A stretch of 64,000 bases of DNA from Adiantum capillus-veneris (GCA_014529385.2 CM043942.1:36897469-36961468); one strand, 5' to 3'. Counted from the first letter of the stretch, positions 19,900 through 31,538 are shown. The notes: generated by a model not told the origin, from the sequence alone. A program made the numbers and translations.

Positions 19900-20634
19900 G
19901 CAGCCTGGTGCTGACATGGCCCGCCTACACACCCACCCAAAGGACCATCGCACATACAAGCAAACCCTTGTCAAAGTACAAATTTATAGCACACACCGAC
20001 CAATGAATATGAAGACAAGGGTATCCCGTTTTACAATTGAACATCACAAAAACACCATTTCAACATCAACTCCACAATTCACAGATACATGCCCTCCCAA
20101 TCTGTCCGCACAAAATTTGCCACTAGGTTGCCATAACAATAACCCTGGAGAGAACTAGTCGTAACTTGAAGAGCACAACTACAATTGGGGAACTTTAAAG
20201 CTTGAAAGAAATCTTGAAAAATGATCGGAAAGAAGGCTGGAGATGATCAAAATACATTCCACTATGTGTAAAATTGAAGCGAACAGAGAGCTCTCCTAGT
20301 ACAGCTACACGTAGAGAAGGTACGGCAAGGACAAAAAACTGCATCCAAAAGTATCAAGACGGCACAACAAGATAAAACCTTCAAATTTTTGATCTTTGGC
20401 TGAACTTTTTAAAGTTTTTATGCTCACTTCAAAAAGCTCACTAACGAGCACTTATAGTGACTCGACAGCTGGCGCTACACTAGTGACTTTCCCTGTATGT
20501 ACACGTGCTTTCTAAATCAAGCTAAAAAAAACACAAAAAGAAAGCTTACACACCCTTTCAACATCGGGCTTCATGTCCATATGTACAAATTTACAAAAAA
20601 TGGGGTGTCCCAAATGCGTCAACACCCCCTAAGT
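19900..20634 (-). repeat. Possible minus-strand LTR with polypurine tract
   Basis: On the minus strand, TCCAACTTAGGGGG (20,625-20,638) is followed by TGTTGACGCATTTGG, a normal junction between polypurine tract and LTR. The LTR would run leftwards from 20,624. Its far end is not resolved and no partner LTR is seen. The coding body expected to the right on the minus strand is not recognisable. Confidence 0.35.
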
Positions 20635-20639
20635 TGGAT

Positions 20640-23325
20640 AATCCAAATACCAAACTAAGTCATGTGAATGAAGAAAATTTAGTCAACACGAACAATACCC
20701 ACGTAGGGTTGTACAAATAGAATAATGGTGAGCAAACAAACTATTATAATTGTGATGAACCTTACATTGGAGAGTTGTTAGAGCACAAGAGATTGTATGT
20801 TTTTACATACACTAAAGACAGAGATATCCATATAATCATTCTTGATAATGTGGGCATAAGTACTCGACAATAGATAGGAGAATCAAAATCCACACTCACA
20901 AAAGCTACAAAAGGGAAGGCTAAAGTGCTTTAGGGTACCTCCACTCAGGTTGTTGAAGATGTGGAGGATTCTAGAGATAAAATCGATGATAGAAAAATGA
21001 AAACATACATGACAGTGGGAGAAAATGCTAGCGAGGCAACTTTACAAAAAAAAAATGTTACTCAACGTTAGGAAATGTTGTCAGAACATCCTAAGAATTT
21101 AAAGGTTTTTTTTTTGAATTGGATTAGCCAAATATTTGTAGTAAAATTATTATTATTTAAACAATGCAAAAGACGCAGGAGTAGTGAGATACTCCATTAC
21201 CATGGGTTCCGCTATATCGATTGACAGATCTAGAGAAAGCAAGGCAAGTGAGTTGGGACCCTAAGTGCTTGAAACCATTGGCAGACACATTCTTGCTTGA
21301 AGGGTATTATGGACCCTAGGGATCCTTTATTTGTTCGCTAGATGCACTAAGATATCCATCCATCAACTTCAATGGTGAGATCATGCAAAAATGGGCCCCT
21401 AATGCCAAGAATCGAATAATTAGTTTGAAACAGACACCAAGGGCACTTGCTTGGAAAATTTGTCTAGGAAAATGCTATACACCTAGGATGGAAACCACAA
21501 ATTGGCCGCTTGGATGGGGGTCTTGAAAGATAGTATGGTTTTTGTTTTCAATACCTTACAATTAGAACATCACCCAGTAATTCCTCTAATAGTGCTTGCA
21601 TTTTATTTTTTTTAAGGTACAACTTACAAGACAAACATTAATCTAACCCCAAAGTTTAAGTTGAGCTAGTGATTGTGGACTCAACAAATGAGACTATAAT
21701 GAGTATTTTTATGCACATAAATAAATATGTCACATCACTGTTGTTGATGCACTTTTTTCCATTAAGAAAGTAAGTTTTTTTTTTTTTTGGATATCCACCC
21801 AAGCATAGATTAAAAAACATGGTCTACATGGAAACCGCATACGCATACATGATGTGGATGGTGCGTGGAATGGGTGTAGCTTCTAAAGAAGCTATAATGG
21901 CTAAGCTCCCATGCATTGTATACACTTGGAAAAACATAGACATAAGGGTTGGAAAAAAAGGCACAATACAATGTTCTTGTGGCTCTAATGTCACAACTAT
22001 TGCATGCAATAACTACCTTTATCTTTGGAATATATAGGAATTTGCTAACCATAAGGAAGTCATGCTAGTGATTTAACGAAAGATGGATGTTTGTATAGGA
22101 AAAGTACACTCTAACCCTAAAGAAGATTATGAAAAAAAAGGAGTCCATGCTTCCATCCAAGTTTCAAGCCCAATACAAAAAAGCATTCTTCAAAATAGAC
22201 GGTCCTTCCCGAAGAATGACAAAGCACGCACTGGCCACATTTGACCCATTCTTGGGGGATGGTTGGTGGAGGTGTATGACAATTAATTGACTTAGGATTT
22301 GTGAAATCTATTTTGGTATTAGGTTTAATTATTTCATACTTGTTTGTATTTCAAAATCCGTATTTTTTATAAATTTGGATCTGCAAGACTTTACAAATAA
22401 TCAAATGGAACTCACTGCCAAATTGGGTTCAAGAAGGGTGCTTGTATGGATTGGCTTGTGCAGACCTACCTCGCTATGGCTTCAAGTGACCCTATAGATG
22501 TGAAGAGTCTTGACATCCCTCAAATTGGTACTTGTCCTACATATTCATAATGTTTGGTCAAAACTTAAAAATAAATCCATCAACTATTTGAATCTAAGAG
22601 GATTGGTGAATCAAGGGAGTCTATTGTCTTTCAAGAATGGTCACACACTAAAAGGGAGGCTCAAAACATGTATAACTCAATAAGAAACCTTCATTTAAAA
22701 CTTACTGAGGGTGCAAACCTAGACTCATTCTTGGAAGATGCCAAGCATAAATACAAGAATAATTCTTTTGCTTATGAGCTTGGACTTATGAAGAAAAGAG
22801 CATTAGTAAATGTGAACAAGGCATTGACACCTGCAGGAAAAAGATGTCTTTGTAGGTAGGTATAAAATGAATGTTGTAGTACACAATTTTCAAGTTCAAA
22901 TTGAGTACTAATGATACACAAAATGTCATAGATTTTACTTCAACATTAAAAGTGTGAGAAGTCTATATATGTTGCTAGATGAGAAGATCCTGGATAGCAT
23001 TTTCCCTCCCATGCAACTCTCTTGTAGCTTCAAGAGAACCATGTACACAACTCTACCGTGGTCCCTTGAGTATAGCAAGGGCACCTTTCTTCCATACAAA
23101 GAAATGGCACACAACAATGCTGTGAAGGATAGAGAGGATTATGATCAATAGGCATCATAGCACGTGCCTCCCTCAACAACCTCAGAGTTTACTATGGCTC
23201 AAGAAACCCTTGAAAAAAGCCAGCAACTGTTGAATCTAGTGTGAAGGTTTCACAAAGAGATCATCATTCTAAGAGAGCCTAGAATGATGAGGATGGTAGA
23301 AAAAACTCAAAGAACGTGACCTTCT
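20640..23325. other. Unannotated degraded sequence
   Basis: No ORF longer than about 75 codons has a recognisable composition or motif. There are T-runs at about 21,105 and 21,776. A few phrases look like decayed coding DNA, but I cannot assign them. Confidence 0.4.
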
Positions 23326-23329
23326 CAAG

Positions 23330-24020
23330 TCGCTAAATGTGTGCCAAAGAAGTATAGAGGATCGGGAGATCCATATGCTCATGTTTCCATATTTAAGCCA
23401 TTCTTAAGGGCAAAACAAGTCGCAAATTTCCATACGCAATATCAAGGCTTTGCTTTGACATTGAAAGGGATGATGTTGACTTGGTTCTAGCCACTAAATA
23501 TGGAGATTTCTTGAACATTGATCAACTCTTGCGAGAGTTATCCAAGGGATTCTCTAAGAGGGGAATCAAGCACAACACGTTTCTCAAATCTATGCTTTTA
23601 AACAAAAGTAAAATGAAAAGGTGAAAGAAGCTTCACTTTGTTTCAAGAAATACATCGAAAGATGTCCAATGAAGAGTTACCATAGGACGATTGCTTATCG
23701 GTTCTCTTTATAGAGGGCCTGAGAAACAAAACTCTCAAAAAGGACTTACACTTGAAGACATGCACAACATTTGAGCAAGCTAGTAGGGAAGCATTGTACC
23801 TGGTTGACAATTGCAAAACATACGTGGAGGTAATGGAGGATGTAGAGACAAACACCAACAATGCCTCTTCTACCACCAGTGAGTCAACTACAAAGCGCAA
23901 TGCTCTTGCTTTAATCACACAAAATGTGGATCAGCTAGTCAAAGACGTAGTCTGCAGAATAAATCAAACCTACAGACAAAACCCCAATCTGGGGCCGCAA
24001 CAATAACAAGCCGTCAATGC
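23330..24020 (+). pseudogene. Ty3/gypsy gag fragment
   Basis: VPKKYRGSGDPYAHVSIF at about 23,340, then LKGMMLTWF, and near 23,700 the end of the capsid domain (FIEGLRNKTLKKDLHLK, then FEQASREALYLVDN) match the usual retrotransposon gag pattern. There are stops and a frame change near 23,500-23,650. No knuckle or protease follows. The region is cut off near 24,300, where minus-strand element D begins. Confidence 0.6.
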
Positions 24021-24530
24021 TCCAAGAGTATTGAAGTGGTGTGCCATTGAGTAGAAATACATAAATCATGACACTAATGAGTGCTTCTATAACCAAAATT
24101 ATGTGAGGGGAAGGCCTTATGGATTGCCAATAGTACATCAATTTCCACCACCTCCAAGATATCAAATCAGACCCAACAATGCAGTACAAGGAGGAGACAA
24201 ACCACAACCTGTGTTGGGACAACAACCACCTCTACCTCATGACAATAGGGCCATTGTGCATTATGTGTAGCCGACGGAGTCATTCATAACCAAACAATCA
24301 TGCCACCAATTTTTTACTATGAGGAACCCATCAAAATCCATCTGAGGAAAATGGAGGATGCAACTTATGCTAATGAAGAATTGGGCTAGTGTTGATGAAG
24401 CTACTGAACCTTCATATGTGGTTAAACTACAAAAAATCAATTCACAATGGATGGAAAAATGATCATGTTCATAGCAAACCAGAACTACAAGCATAGAGGA
24501 TATCGCGCCAGCCAATGGGGGCACCACTAG

Positions 24531-24995
24531 CTATGCAAGATTTGGGTACTGAACCAATTGTTCAATGGTTTTTGTTGGCAAGGTTTCATCCAATTTGCAT
24601 TTTTCGAACAGAAGTTGTTGAAGATGCATTGCCCTCTCTTGAATGCTTGGTTTGCTGAATATCATTTGTGTGTCCAATAATTTTTTTGTCATGATTTCAG
24701 GGATCCATTTCAAGATGGTTTTTGCATAGTGTGAGAAGGATTGGCTGTTTGATGATTTTTGTCTCCATTCCCATGTTGTTGCTCTTGTCTCCTTTTGCTT
24801 GTCCAAGTTAGCTTTGGGGATCCATTTGTGTTTTGGTAAGCCTGTTGAAGCATGAAGTTGTCGTTTGAAGTTTTCCGGTTGGCATGGTTTAGGACTTGAT
24901 GTTCTGTCAATCGAGAAGCTGGACTGCATCAAGGGAAAAGATTGATTAGAAACCAGTGTTTTGGATATCCATATCTTTTGCGATTTTGATGCCAT
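24531..24995 (-). pseudogene. W-x-P-K repeat segment (element D homologue of the post-integrase ORF)
   Basis: 154 codons with SQKIWISK, KHKWIPKAN, WEWRQK and ILKWIPE spaced along a basic, Ser/Gln-rich chain. It ends with KPSIQERAMHLQQLLFEK, the counterpart of NPSIKQRAALLERLLYHR in element A. This is the C-terminal two thirds of the post-integrase protein. Sequence identity outside the repeats is low, so conservation of the Trp motif is notable. Function unknown. Confidence 0.65.
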
Positions 24996-25311
24996 GATTG
25001 ACTTGTATCCAAAATTTCTTAACCCTTACTAGTGCTTGCAGGTAATTATTGTTGAAATTATGATATCTAGTCTCCAATGTTTGAGTCGTCTGAATGCTGT
25101 TGTAATATGTGATCTATTTGTACGAAGGGCGTAACGTAAGGTGTATCTTAGAGATAGTAGTTTAGCAGGTCATCTTGCCAATCTGGAACTGCCTTGTAAG
25201 TACGCAACCATAAAACTCCCAAAATGATTTTCTCATTGAAATCTGTATCTGCCATGATGTGGAAACGAGATGTGGGTAGTGGTTACCATCTATGCTAATT
25301 GAGACATTGGC

Positions 25312-25572
25312 TTACCCCAAACTAACCATGGTTTCTTTGTTAGCCGCTTTTAGTTCAATTTGAGTTGTTTCAATCATAGAATCTGATAATTTTAGGTAGG
25401 TTGAATATTGCATAGCATTGACACGCGCTCTAGTATCCACAAGTGCTCTTTCTATTGTGCCATCAACTAGTTGGACATGGATCCAAACATCCATTATTCC
25501 TAGCCAAATTTTCTCTACCTGAGTTGATGAAATAGGAGGTGATGGGTGATGTTGTTCCTTGCACTTTACCAT
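25312..25572 (-). pseudogene. Post-integrase retropepsin-like segment (element D)
   Basis: 86 codons. RALVDTRARVNAM aligns with RALLDSGVQANLL of element A, and the following 30 residues (YLKL, IELKAANKE, VSLG) also align. The active-site Gly is replaced by Arg (D-T-R), so it is inactive. A stop cuts it off after VSLG; degraded sequence joins it to the W-x-P-K segment. Confidence 0.65.
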
Positions 25573-25841
25573 TCCTTAGCTAAATGTATCTTCTCTAATA
25601 TTTCAACAGTGAGAGGTTGATGATACTTCTTCAATATGCATCAGCTTATTCAGCTAGACATTACCTCTCCCTCCAATGTTGAAATTTGGACGATGCCACT
25701 CGATGATATATCATTGATCACAAATGGGCTGCTACCTCGCTTTTTGAGTTTCCTAGAATGTTATTTTAGGGTGTAGACTAAGACGTAGTCACCCTTTTGG
25801 AATTCCTTGTTTATTACATGTTGGTCATGGAATTGTTTCAT

Positions 25842-25949
25842 TTATGTTTTTTGTGCATACATGGCTGCAATCAATTTTAGTCTTATATCATCCAATTGTA
25901 TTAGCTGGTCCAATCTATCAAACAACCCATGTCCCATCCATCCTAAGTC
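25842..25949 (-). pseudogene. Integrase C-terminal fragment (element D)
   Basis: DLGWMGHGLFDRLDQ, then LDDIRLKLIAAMYAQK, matches DLEWTGHELSDRIDD, then LDELRLKAVASIYAQK, of element A. Homology stops abruptly at 25,949, one base before the LTR that starts TGTTGGGG. Confidence 0.75.
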
Positions 25950-26151
25950 TGTTGGGGTTAGCCTACTTGGGTGGCCAAATCCATGTGAACAAGATGTAAA
26001 CTTTATATAAGGCCTAAAAATCAAATGAGTAACTCTCTTTTCATTATGTGCAATCATATCTTATCTTATCCTCTCCCTCTCTTCTCTGCACATTCCTTCC
26101 ATAGCTATGAGTATTCGAGACTCTATTTGCTTTCGCCACACGAGCTCAACA
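25950..26151 (+). repeat. Short LTR (about 202 bases) of a small retroelement
   Basis: Begins TGTTGGGGTTAGCC and ends CGAGCTCAACA, so it has TGTTG/CAACA ends. TATATAAGG at about 26,005 is a TATA box. It is followed after two bases by a primer-binding site. The left edge coincides with the end of integrase homology in element D. Confidence 0.8.
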
Positions 26152-26153
26152 AG

Positions 26154-26170
26154 TGGTATCAGAGCAAAGG
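26154..26170 (+). promoter_or_regulatory. Primer-binding site for initiator tRNA-Met
   Basis: TGGTATCAGAGCAAAGG: the first twelve bases are the standard plant initiator-Met primer site, placed two bases after the LTR end. Confidence 0.85.
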
Positions 26171-26430
26171 CCTCATCTTGGGTGTTTTCCAAGGTCGTGG
26201 TGAGAAGTAGTTAGTGACCAACTTGAAGTAGAAACCAACGAGAGGAGACCCACAGGGAGCTCAACCAACCACTACTGGGAGCTCAACCAACCAAGGTGGA
26301 CAAGTTGGTTAAAACAGATCCCAAGAGGGAAGCCGCAAGCACTACATGCCAGTCCTGAGGTAAAGCACCCTAAGGCATGTAGCTCAAGGAGGCCAGGAGC
26401 CAACATGACATCACCTAAAGCCGGCTAGCT
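26171..26430 (+). mobile_element. Short non-coding internal part of a possible TRIM element
   Basis: About 260 bases of non-coding sequence between the primer site and the resumption of element D gag sequence. No second LTR is found, so it is a TRIM-like element that lost its 3' LTR, or a recombinant. Confidence 0.4.
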
Positions 26431-26870
26431 ATGGATGATATGGTGCCTATGGAGGAAGACTCGTTTAGTATCTTCTCTTTCATTTTGTCTCGTTTGGCTT
26501 TCCATGATTTTCTCTGAGTCCTAACTGATCCATTTTCAAATTCAGTTTGTTCGAGAAGTTTTAAATCATCCGCCACAGGTTGATTTTTTGTTGTTTCTTG
26601 AGCTTGAGCTCTAGTCACCACTTTGACTGGGTTTGTTGGCTCAAAGTCAGATCCGCTCATGCACAATAAAATTCCAGTGATGTTGACAGTTGCCTTCCCC
26701 AAGTTGTCATGATTCTTCGCATAGTTTTGAATCAAGTGATATCTCCCACATCCATCACAGAATCCAAAAACTATCCTATAAGTTTTGTGCAAAATGGTGT
26801 AAGAACATGGATCATGATCCATGACCCCTTGAAGAAGGTTGGTCAGGAAATGGATGCAGATTGTGTACAA
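26415..26870 (-). pseudogene. gag fragment with degenerate zinc knuckle (element D)
   Basis: 151 codons with CDGCGRYHLIQNYAKN, a CCHC knuckle whose last Cys is Tyr. Then comes VTRAQAQ, a phrase common between gag and protease in plant Ty3/gypsy elements, and a charged tail. The knuckle is closest, in this window, to that of element B (CGRKGGHFFENC). It ends near 26,430, where the small LTR element intervenes. Confidence 0.55.
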
Positions 26871-27178
26871 TGGTCTTTAACTGAAAAGTGTGTCAAATTT
26901 TTAGTGTTTAATCTTTTCAATTGCTTCAATTGTCAAGTTTAGCAAAGTCAAAGTGTCAAATGCAGAACTTGTGGTCTTGGGCAAAGTTTTGGCATCAAAA
27001 GAAGTTTTTGAACTTGTTGTAACTCAAGAAATTCAAAAAAGTGTCTGAGAAATGAGTTAAGTCAGAGGGCTTGGAGGGTCCAAACCGACTCCAAATGGGA
27101 TGGAATGAGGATGGAATTCAACAAACAACTTGGATTGGGATGATATTGAATATTTGTCTATTGAAGCTCCAAGAAAAA

Positions 27179-27820
27179 ATGGCCGATGAAGAACAAGTTT
27201 GTGGCAGCCAATTAGTTTTTGATGATCAATAATAAGCGGTTGTTAATGCATTTCAGCGCATAAAGTCTCTAGCGCATGATATGTCGGCACAACAAGCGAC
27301 GTGCATTGCTTGACGACTTTCAAAATGGGCAAATCCAAACCAAATGCAATGAAAAGAGATCAATAAAAAATTGACCAAGGACATAATCAAAACAACATGG
27401 CCATGTGAGGATGCGGAGATAAAGAAAGGAAGGTTGAAGGTATCGAAGTGCCTCCACAAAGCGATCAAAGAAAATGCTGAGAGGATCTACTTGGATGTTT
27501 ATGGTTATCCACTGCACAATGCAGATTGTGCGTTATATTTTGCAAAAATGTTATATATTCATTTTGTGCAACAGCGACCAGTAGACTTTTCATCAAAGGA
27601 GACAATTGTTGCCACCCATGATATCAGGGAGAGTTGTGTCACTTTCACCCGAGATGAGCTGGCATTGATAATTGAAGGTGCTAACCTACAGTTAAAGAGA
27701 GAGAAAGATATTTACACGACACACCTGGCAGAGAATGATGCAAAAATAACACTACTTTCTATAGCCACCCAAACACCCCAAACCTCACAGGTCCGGATGG
27801 AGAAAAATATTCACCGCTAA
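27179..27820 (+). pseudogene. Degraded ORF of unknown function upstream of the RING-H2 ORF
   Basis: The frame can be followed from an ATG at 27,179 through stops at 27,230-27,235 (two TAA), 27,311 and 27,350 (TGA) to a clean 149-codon stretch from 27,371 to 27,820. The readable part is mainly helical and charged, with a Leu/Lys-rich stretch near the end (LIIEGANLQLKREK). I recognise no domain. Because only 29 bases and one frame change separate it from the RING-H2 ORF, the two may be parts of one former gene. Confidence 0.4.
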
Positions 27821-27849
27821 GCCAAGATGTTTAGAATCTGACACAATGA

Positions 27850-28209
27850 GTGAATCCTCCCGACTGTACAAGGGACACACGTCACTCACCTTGTCCTACA
27901 TCTAGATTTGGTCCCCTCACTTCGGATGCATCATCATCTTCCCAATGTCCAGTTTGCTACAAGAATTTTGATGGATGGAGTGGATACTATACATTGACAT
28001 GTGGTCATTATTATCACTTTGTCTGTCTTATTTGTTTGATGCAAAATAGTAGCCGATGTGCAATCTGCTCACAAGATATTCTACAAGGAATATATGTTAT
28101 GTTTGGCATGGAAAATGAGTATAAATTCAAGCAAGCCCGCCAAGATACCCCTACCACAATTAGAATTTTTTTTGGTGACCAAGATGCTGGTTCTGAGCAT
28201 AACAATTGA
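27850..28209 (+). CDS. RING-H2 zinc finger protein fragment
   Basis: 119 codons. CPVCYKNFDG, then CGHYYHFVC and CAIC give C-x2-C-x14-C-x-H-x2-H-x2-C-x10-C-x2-C, a complete RING-H2 pattern at residues about 34-75. RING-H2 domains are usually E3 ubiquitin ligases that bind E2 enzymes. The Pro expected a few residues after the sixth zinc ligand is not evident, so E2 binding is uncertain. The preceding region is Ser/Pro-rich. The gene lies tail to tail with the hAT transposase pseudogene, about 100 bases apart, and may be a captured host gene fragment. Confidence 0.6.
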   Translation: MNPPDCTRDTRHSPCPTSRFGPLTSDASSSSQCPVCYKNFDGWSGYYTLTCGHYYHFVCLICLMQNSSRCAICSQDILQGIYVMFGMENEYKFKQARQDTPTTIRIFFGDQDAGSEHNN

Positions 28210-28265
28210 GATCTACAAACTATGTATAATCACGAATATAAAGCATTGTATATGATCAAAACACA

Positions 28266-30000
28266 TTGAATACAAGCTCTTTCATAATGGTTTTTGACAC
28301 AATCTTCATTCTACTCTCAAGCTATATTGAATCTGTGAAGTTGTTGTCTGGTTCTAAGTCTGAGTGTTGTGGGTCTTCTTGTAATTCAACTTCCACATCT
28401 ATTACCAGATTCTCTTCTATTTCGTCTATATTGAGATACACCAACATTGAACTCTTCTCCGTCTTTGTTTTGACAATCATACAACCAGGTTGGCATTTCC
28501 TCCTCGTAGCCAGCACTTTTGATGTGATGCAATATCTTTTCATTGCAAATCATATACACTAATTTTTTAGCTCTTTCTGCTAATAGTCTGTTGCGAATAG
28601 TGCTATGAACATACTTGTACATACTCTAGTTTCTCTCTAAACTTGAGTTTGCTGCACATTGTGCCAGTACTTTCATTGCAAGGGGATGTAAGCCTCGAGT
28701 TTCCACCATTCATCATCCACCACTTCCATGCAGGTTACTCTTTTGCCATTGACTGTATAAAATCATTTGCAAAAGGACCTTCTTTTAATCTAAATGCACT
28801 CATTTCTTTGATATAATCAATTCGGTCCTGAACGTTGGAGTAGAATGTGTTGACACATGATAGAAATCATTGAGCACCTCTGTATTGGACATCAGATCTA
28901 AATTTCAATACTCCGGACCGAGCATGTAAGCTACACTATGGAGTGGACTATGAGGGCTCTTCCATCTTGCATGAAAATACTTGGCCAAAATCCTTCATTG
29001 TTTGCCAGAGAATGGTAGTCGCCACTCCTTCTCTACTACAGATTCTTTTAGCTCCTCGGGTTTTTCAAGACTCTATTAGACTGATCACCATGTCATCCAC
29101 ATTTTGTCCATATTTGGTGCCTTTTGATTAAGGTTGCGAACCATGAACATAACGGGCATCATTACATGGTATGCATCCATTACACTCCTCCACCAAGCAG
29201 CCTTGTTTATGTTGCCACGTAGACATGTAATTTTCTCTTTCATTTTTTCTTTCTGCTCAAGCAACCATTCATCAAAGGCCGTGCAATTGAAAGTGTCAAT
29301 CACAACCCACTTATTGCAAAAAAGTGATTCCAATGTATAAAAATGCGTGCAAAAGCGAGTTTTAGTAGGAAGTTTCAACGTCACTAACATGCACATTCTG
29401 TACAAATCGAGCACTCCGTCGTTTCAAGATAAATTTCACAACTTCACACACTGTGTCAATTATTTTGGCGAACCATGTGGTTTCTTCACTAGTGTACCAA
29501 TCCTTCAGTACCAAGTTTAAGCTATGCGGATTACAACCATTGGCAAAAATGTGTGGAGAGCACTTCTTTATTAATTTACTAGCATTTTTACAATTATTTG
29601 CGTTGTCCATGACTACTTGAACGACACGTTCAACACCAATTTCTTTAATTACATTAATCAAGACCTCAGAGATGTATTTGCCACTTTTAATTACATTAGA
29701 ACTGTCAATTGACTTTATGAATGTTTCTCCCCTTGGACAAACCAACATTACATTGACTAGTGGTCTTCTTTGAACATTTGACCAACCAACACTCACAATT
29801 GTGTATCGTGAAAGAAAAATATTCCCAAATATTACTTTGCCAACACGCTCTTTGACTTCGATGTAACATTTGTCCAAGAGAACATTTTGTATCGTGTGAT
29901 AAGAAGAAGGAGCTGAAAATCCTAGGCCAAACTCACCGACTTTTTTCCAAGCGGCCTTCCAATGATGCTGTTTGCCATGACCAGAGCACTTTTAGTGAAG
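28266..30000 (-). pseudogene. hAT-family transposase (DUF659 type), inactivated
   Basis: Read leftwards from about 30,000. A short N-terminal piece (HHWKAAWKKVG) precedes a 171-codon open stretch (29,877-29,362) with GWSNVQRRPLVNVM, VVQVVMDNANNCKNA and HSLNLVLKDW, the DUF659 hallmarks of plant hAT transposases. The Asp expected before GWSN is Val (codon 29,790-29,788), so one catalytic acid is lost. The reading continues with frame breaks through 29,414-29,085 (WWRSVMDAYHVMMP) to a C-terminal dimerisation piece at 28,622-28,386 (NRLLAERAKKLVYMICNEK). Terminal inverted repeats were not found by eye. Confidence 0.85.
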
Positions 30001-30009
30001 AATATTGCT

Positions 30010-31085
30010 TTGGCTTGACAATGTATATCAACTCAAATCTATGATGGTGAAAAATAAAAGACTTCAAGGATCTTTATATGCTTAGTACACTAGTATAGGA
30101 AATCCAACCCTTGACTATTGACTCGTCATTTGCATATGCTCATCTTTTAAAACCAATTACAGGACTCATTTGGATCAATGGCTTCATCGCAATGAGCATG
30201 ATTCTCCAAATTTTCAATTGTTTTGGTTTCGTACCTTTATGTTCGGTAAAGGAATTAAATATTTTTAGAAGAGGTTATTGAATTAAGAATCACGTTTGGC
30301 CCCAAAAAAAGGACTGGTGACTCTATAACCTTAGGTCAATTCACAAGGAGATGACTGTACCCGACACTCGAATATACTCCCCAAGGATTTTCCTAGTCAA
30401 AGCACCATGATAAGTGCTGCACGGCAAGCATCTCAAGCTTGGGCCGGGTTCCCACCTCAAGCTCAGCCCTAGCTTACCTAAGGTCAAATGAATTTTTACA
30501 CTAACCTTTGGAGTTCTTCAATGAAGCTAACCCTAAGGTCTTTTAAGCTCCATTAGCATTGCTCTTTGATAGACCATCTCCCGTTTGGACCCATTACCTT
30601 TGGTTCCGTGCTGAGATGCATCTAAAGCACATACCTATATTCTAACCTTTGTTCCCATTTATTCTTCCACATTAAATGATTAGTTTAATATGAGAAAATA
30701 ATTTGGGTTGATTAGATATTAGATTTTATGACATTACCTCTCTCTTGAAATCATAGTTGTCCTCGATTATGAGGTAGAAGAGATAAAGCCTTAGTCATTA
30801 GTCAACCATTCTTAGCAGGTAGAGGATCCCTTTTTACCCTACAACATCATTCCAAGATGGATGACCAATCCATTTGGTGCTTGGGAGACATAGCTGCCGC
30901 AAGCATGTCTGCTCTTTAGCCCGTTTCATTCTCCCAAGTAGAGTGACAAATTTGACTTGGTGTTTGATAGACGTCATCATCACAACCATGATTCTAAGCA
31001 CGCATACTATTTTAATTTGTGCACAATAAAAAGAGAATTAGTCTTATAAGACAAAAACATTGGTCATTTAAAAGAAATTTGTACA
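30010..31085. other. No recognisable gene
   Basis: AT-rich sequence between the hAT pseudogene and element E. The 3' LTR of element E should be here on the minus strand, but I could not match it to the putative 5' LTR region at 36.2-36.7 kb. Confidence 0.4.
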
Positions 31086-31139
31086 TTTGCTTACTCTAAT
31101 GTAGCATTGTAAGCATTGACAAGGTTCATACTATCCTTA

Positions 31140-31538
31140 AGCTATATTCCTTGCATCCATCTAGCATCTTCAAAAGGATAATTTTTGAACTTAATAAGAT
31201 ACCGTTGGATAATCTTACCATGTCATAGTACCTTGTCTTCATTCCAAAGGATAGCTTTGGGTTGTAGCACCTCTTCTTGGTCTTTCAATTTCGGGAGGGT
31301 CTTCAATAATTGGTTCACTTGGTGGCTCTCCTTTGTAGGGCTTAAGTAGGCTCACATGAAAAGCATTGTGTATGAGCCAATGGTTGGGCAACTTGAGTTG
31401 ATAAGCCATCTCATTGATTGGATTCAAGATTTGGAAAGGGCAAGAGTATCTTTTTGCTATTTTAGCATAATACTTTTGATGCCCCGTAGGATTTTTGCCC
31501 ACCTTAATCGAGCCTTGGGAAATTGAAGTAAGATGCAA
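31140..31538 (-). pseudogene. Integrase C-terminal region and chromodomain-like motif (element E)
   Basis: 31,538-31,239 carries YSCPFQILNPINEMAYQLKL and HVSLLKPYKG, the usual end of the integrase of chromoviruses. After a stop, the other frames over 31,240-31,140 give RYLIKFKNYPFEDARW, matching the Y-L-V-K-W-K-G-x-x-x-x-x-x-T-W core of a chromodomain. Chromodomains direct integration to heterochromatin marks. Trp is Phe at the first aromatic position after K. Confidence 0.7.

Larger units (their letters stand above)
24531..26940 (-). mobile_element. Element D: internally deleted relative of element A
   Basis: On the minus strand: a gag fragment with knuckle (26,870-26,415), a gap occupied by a small LTR element, the C-terminal part of integrase (25,949-25,842), a retropepsin-like segment (25,572-25,312) and a W-x-P-K repeat segment (24,995-24,531). 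RT, RNase H and the integrase core are missing. The order after integrase matches element A. Confidence 0.7.

Noticed and set aside
26154-26170. tRNA gene fragment (TGGTATCAGAGC)
   Set aside because: It is a retroelement primer site next to an LTR; no tRNA cloverleaf surrounds it. The same applies at 38,762-38,776.
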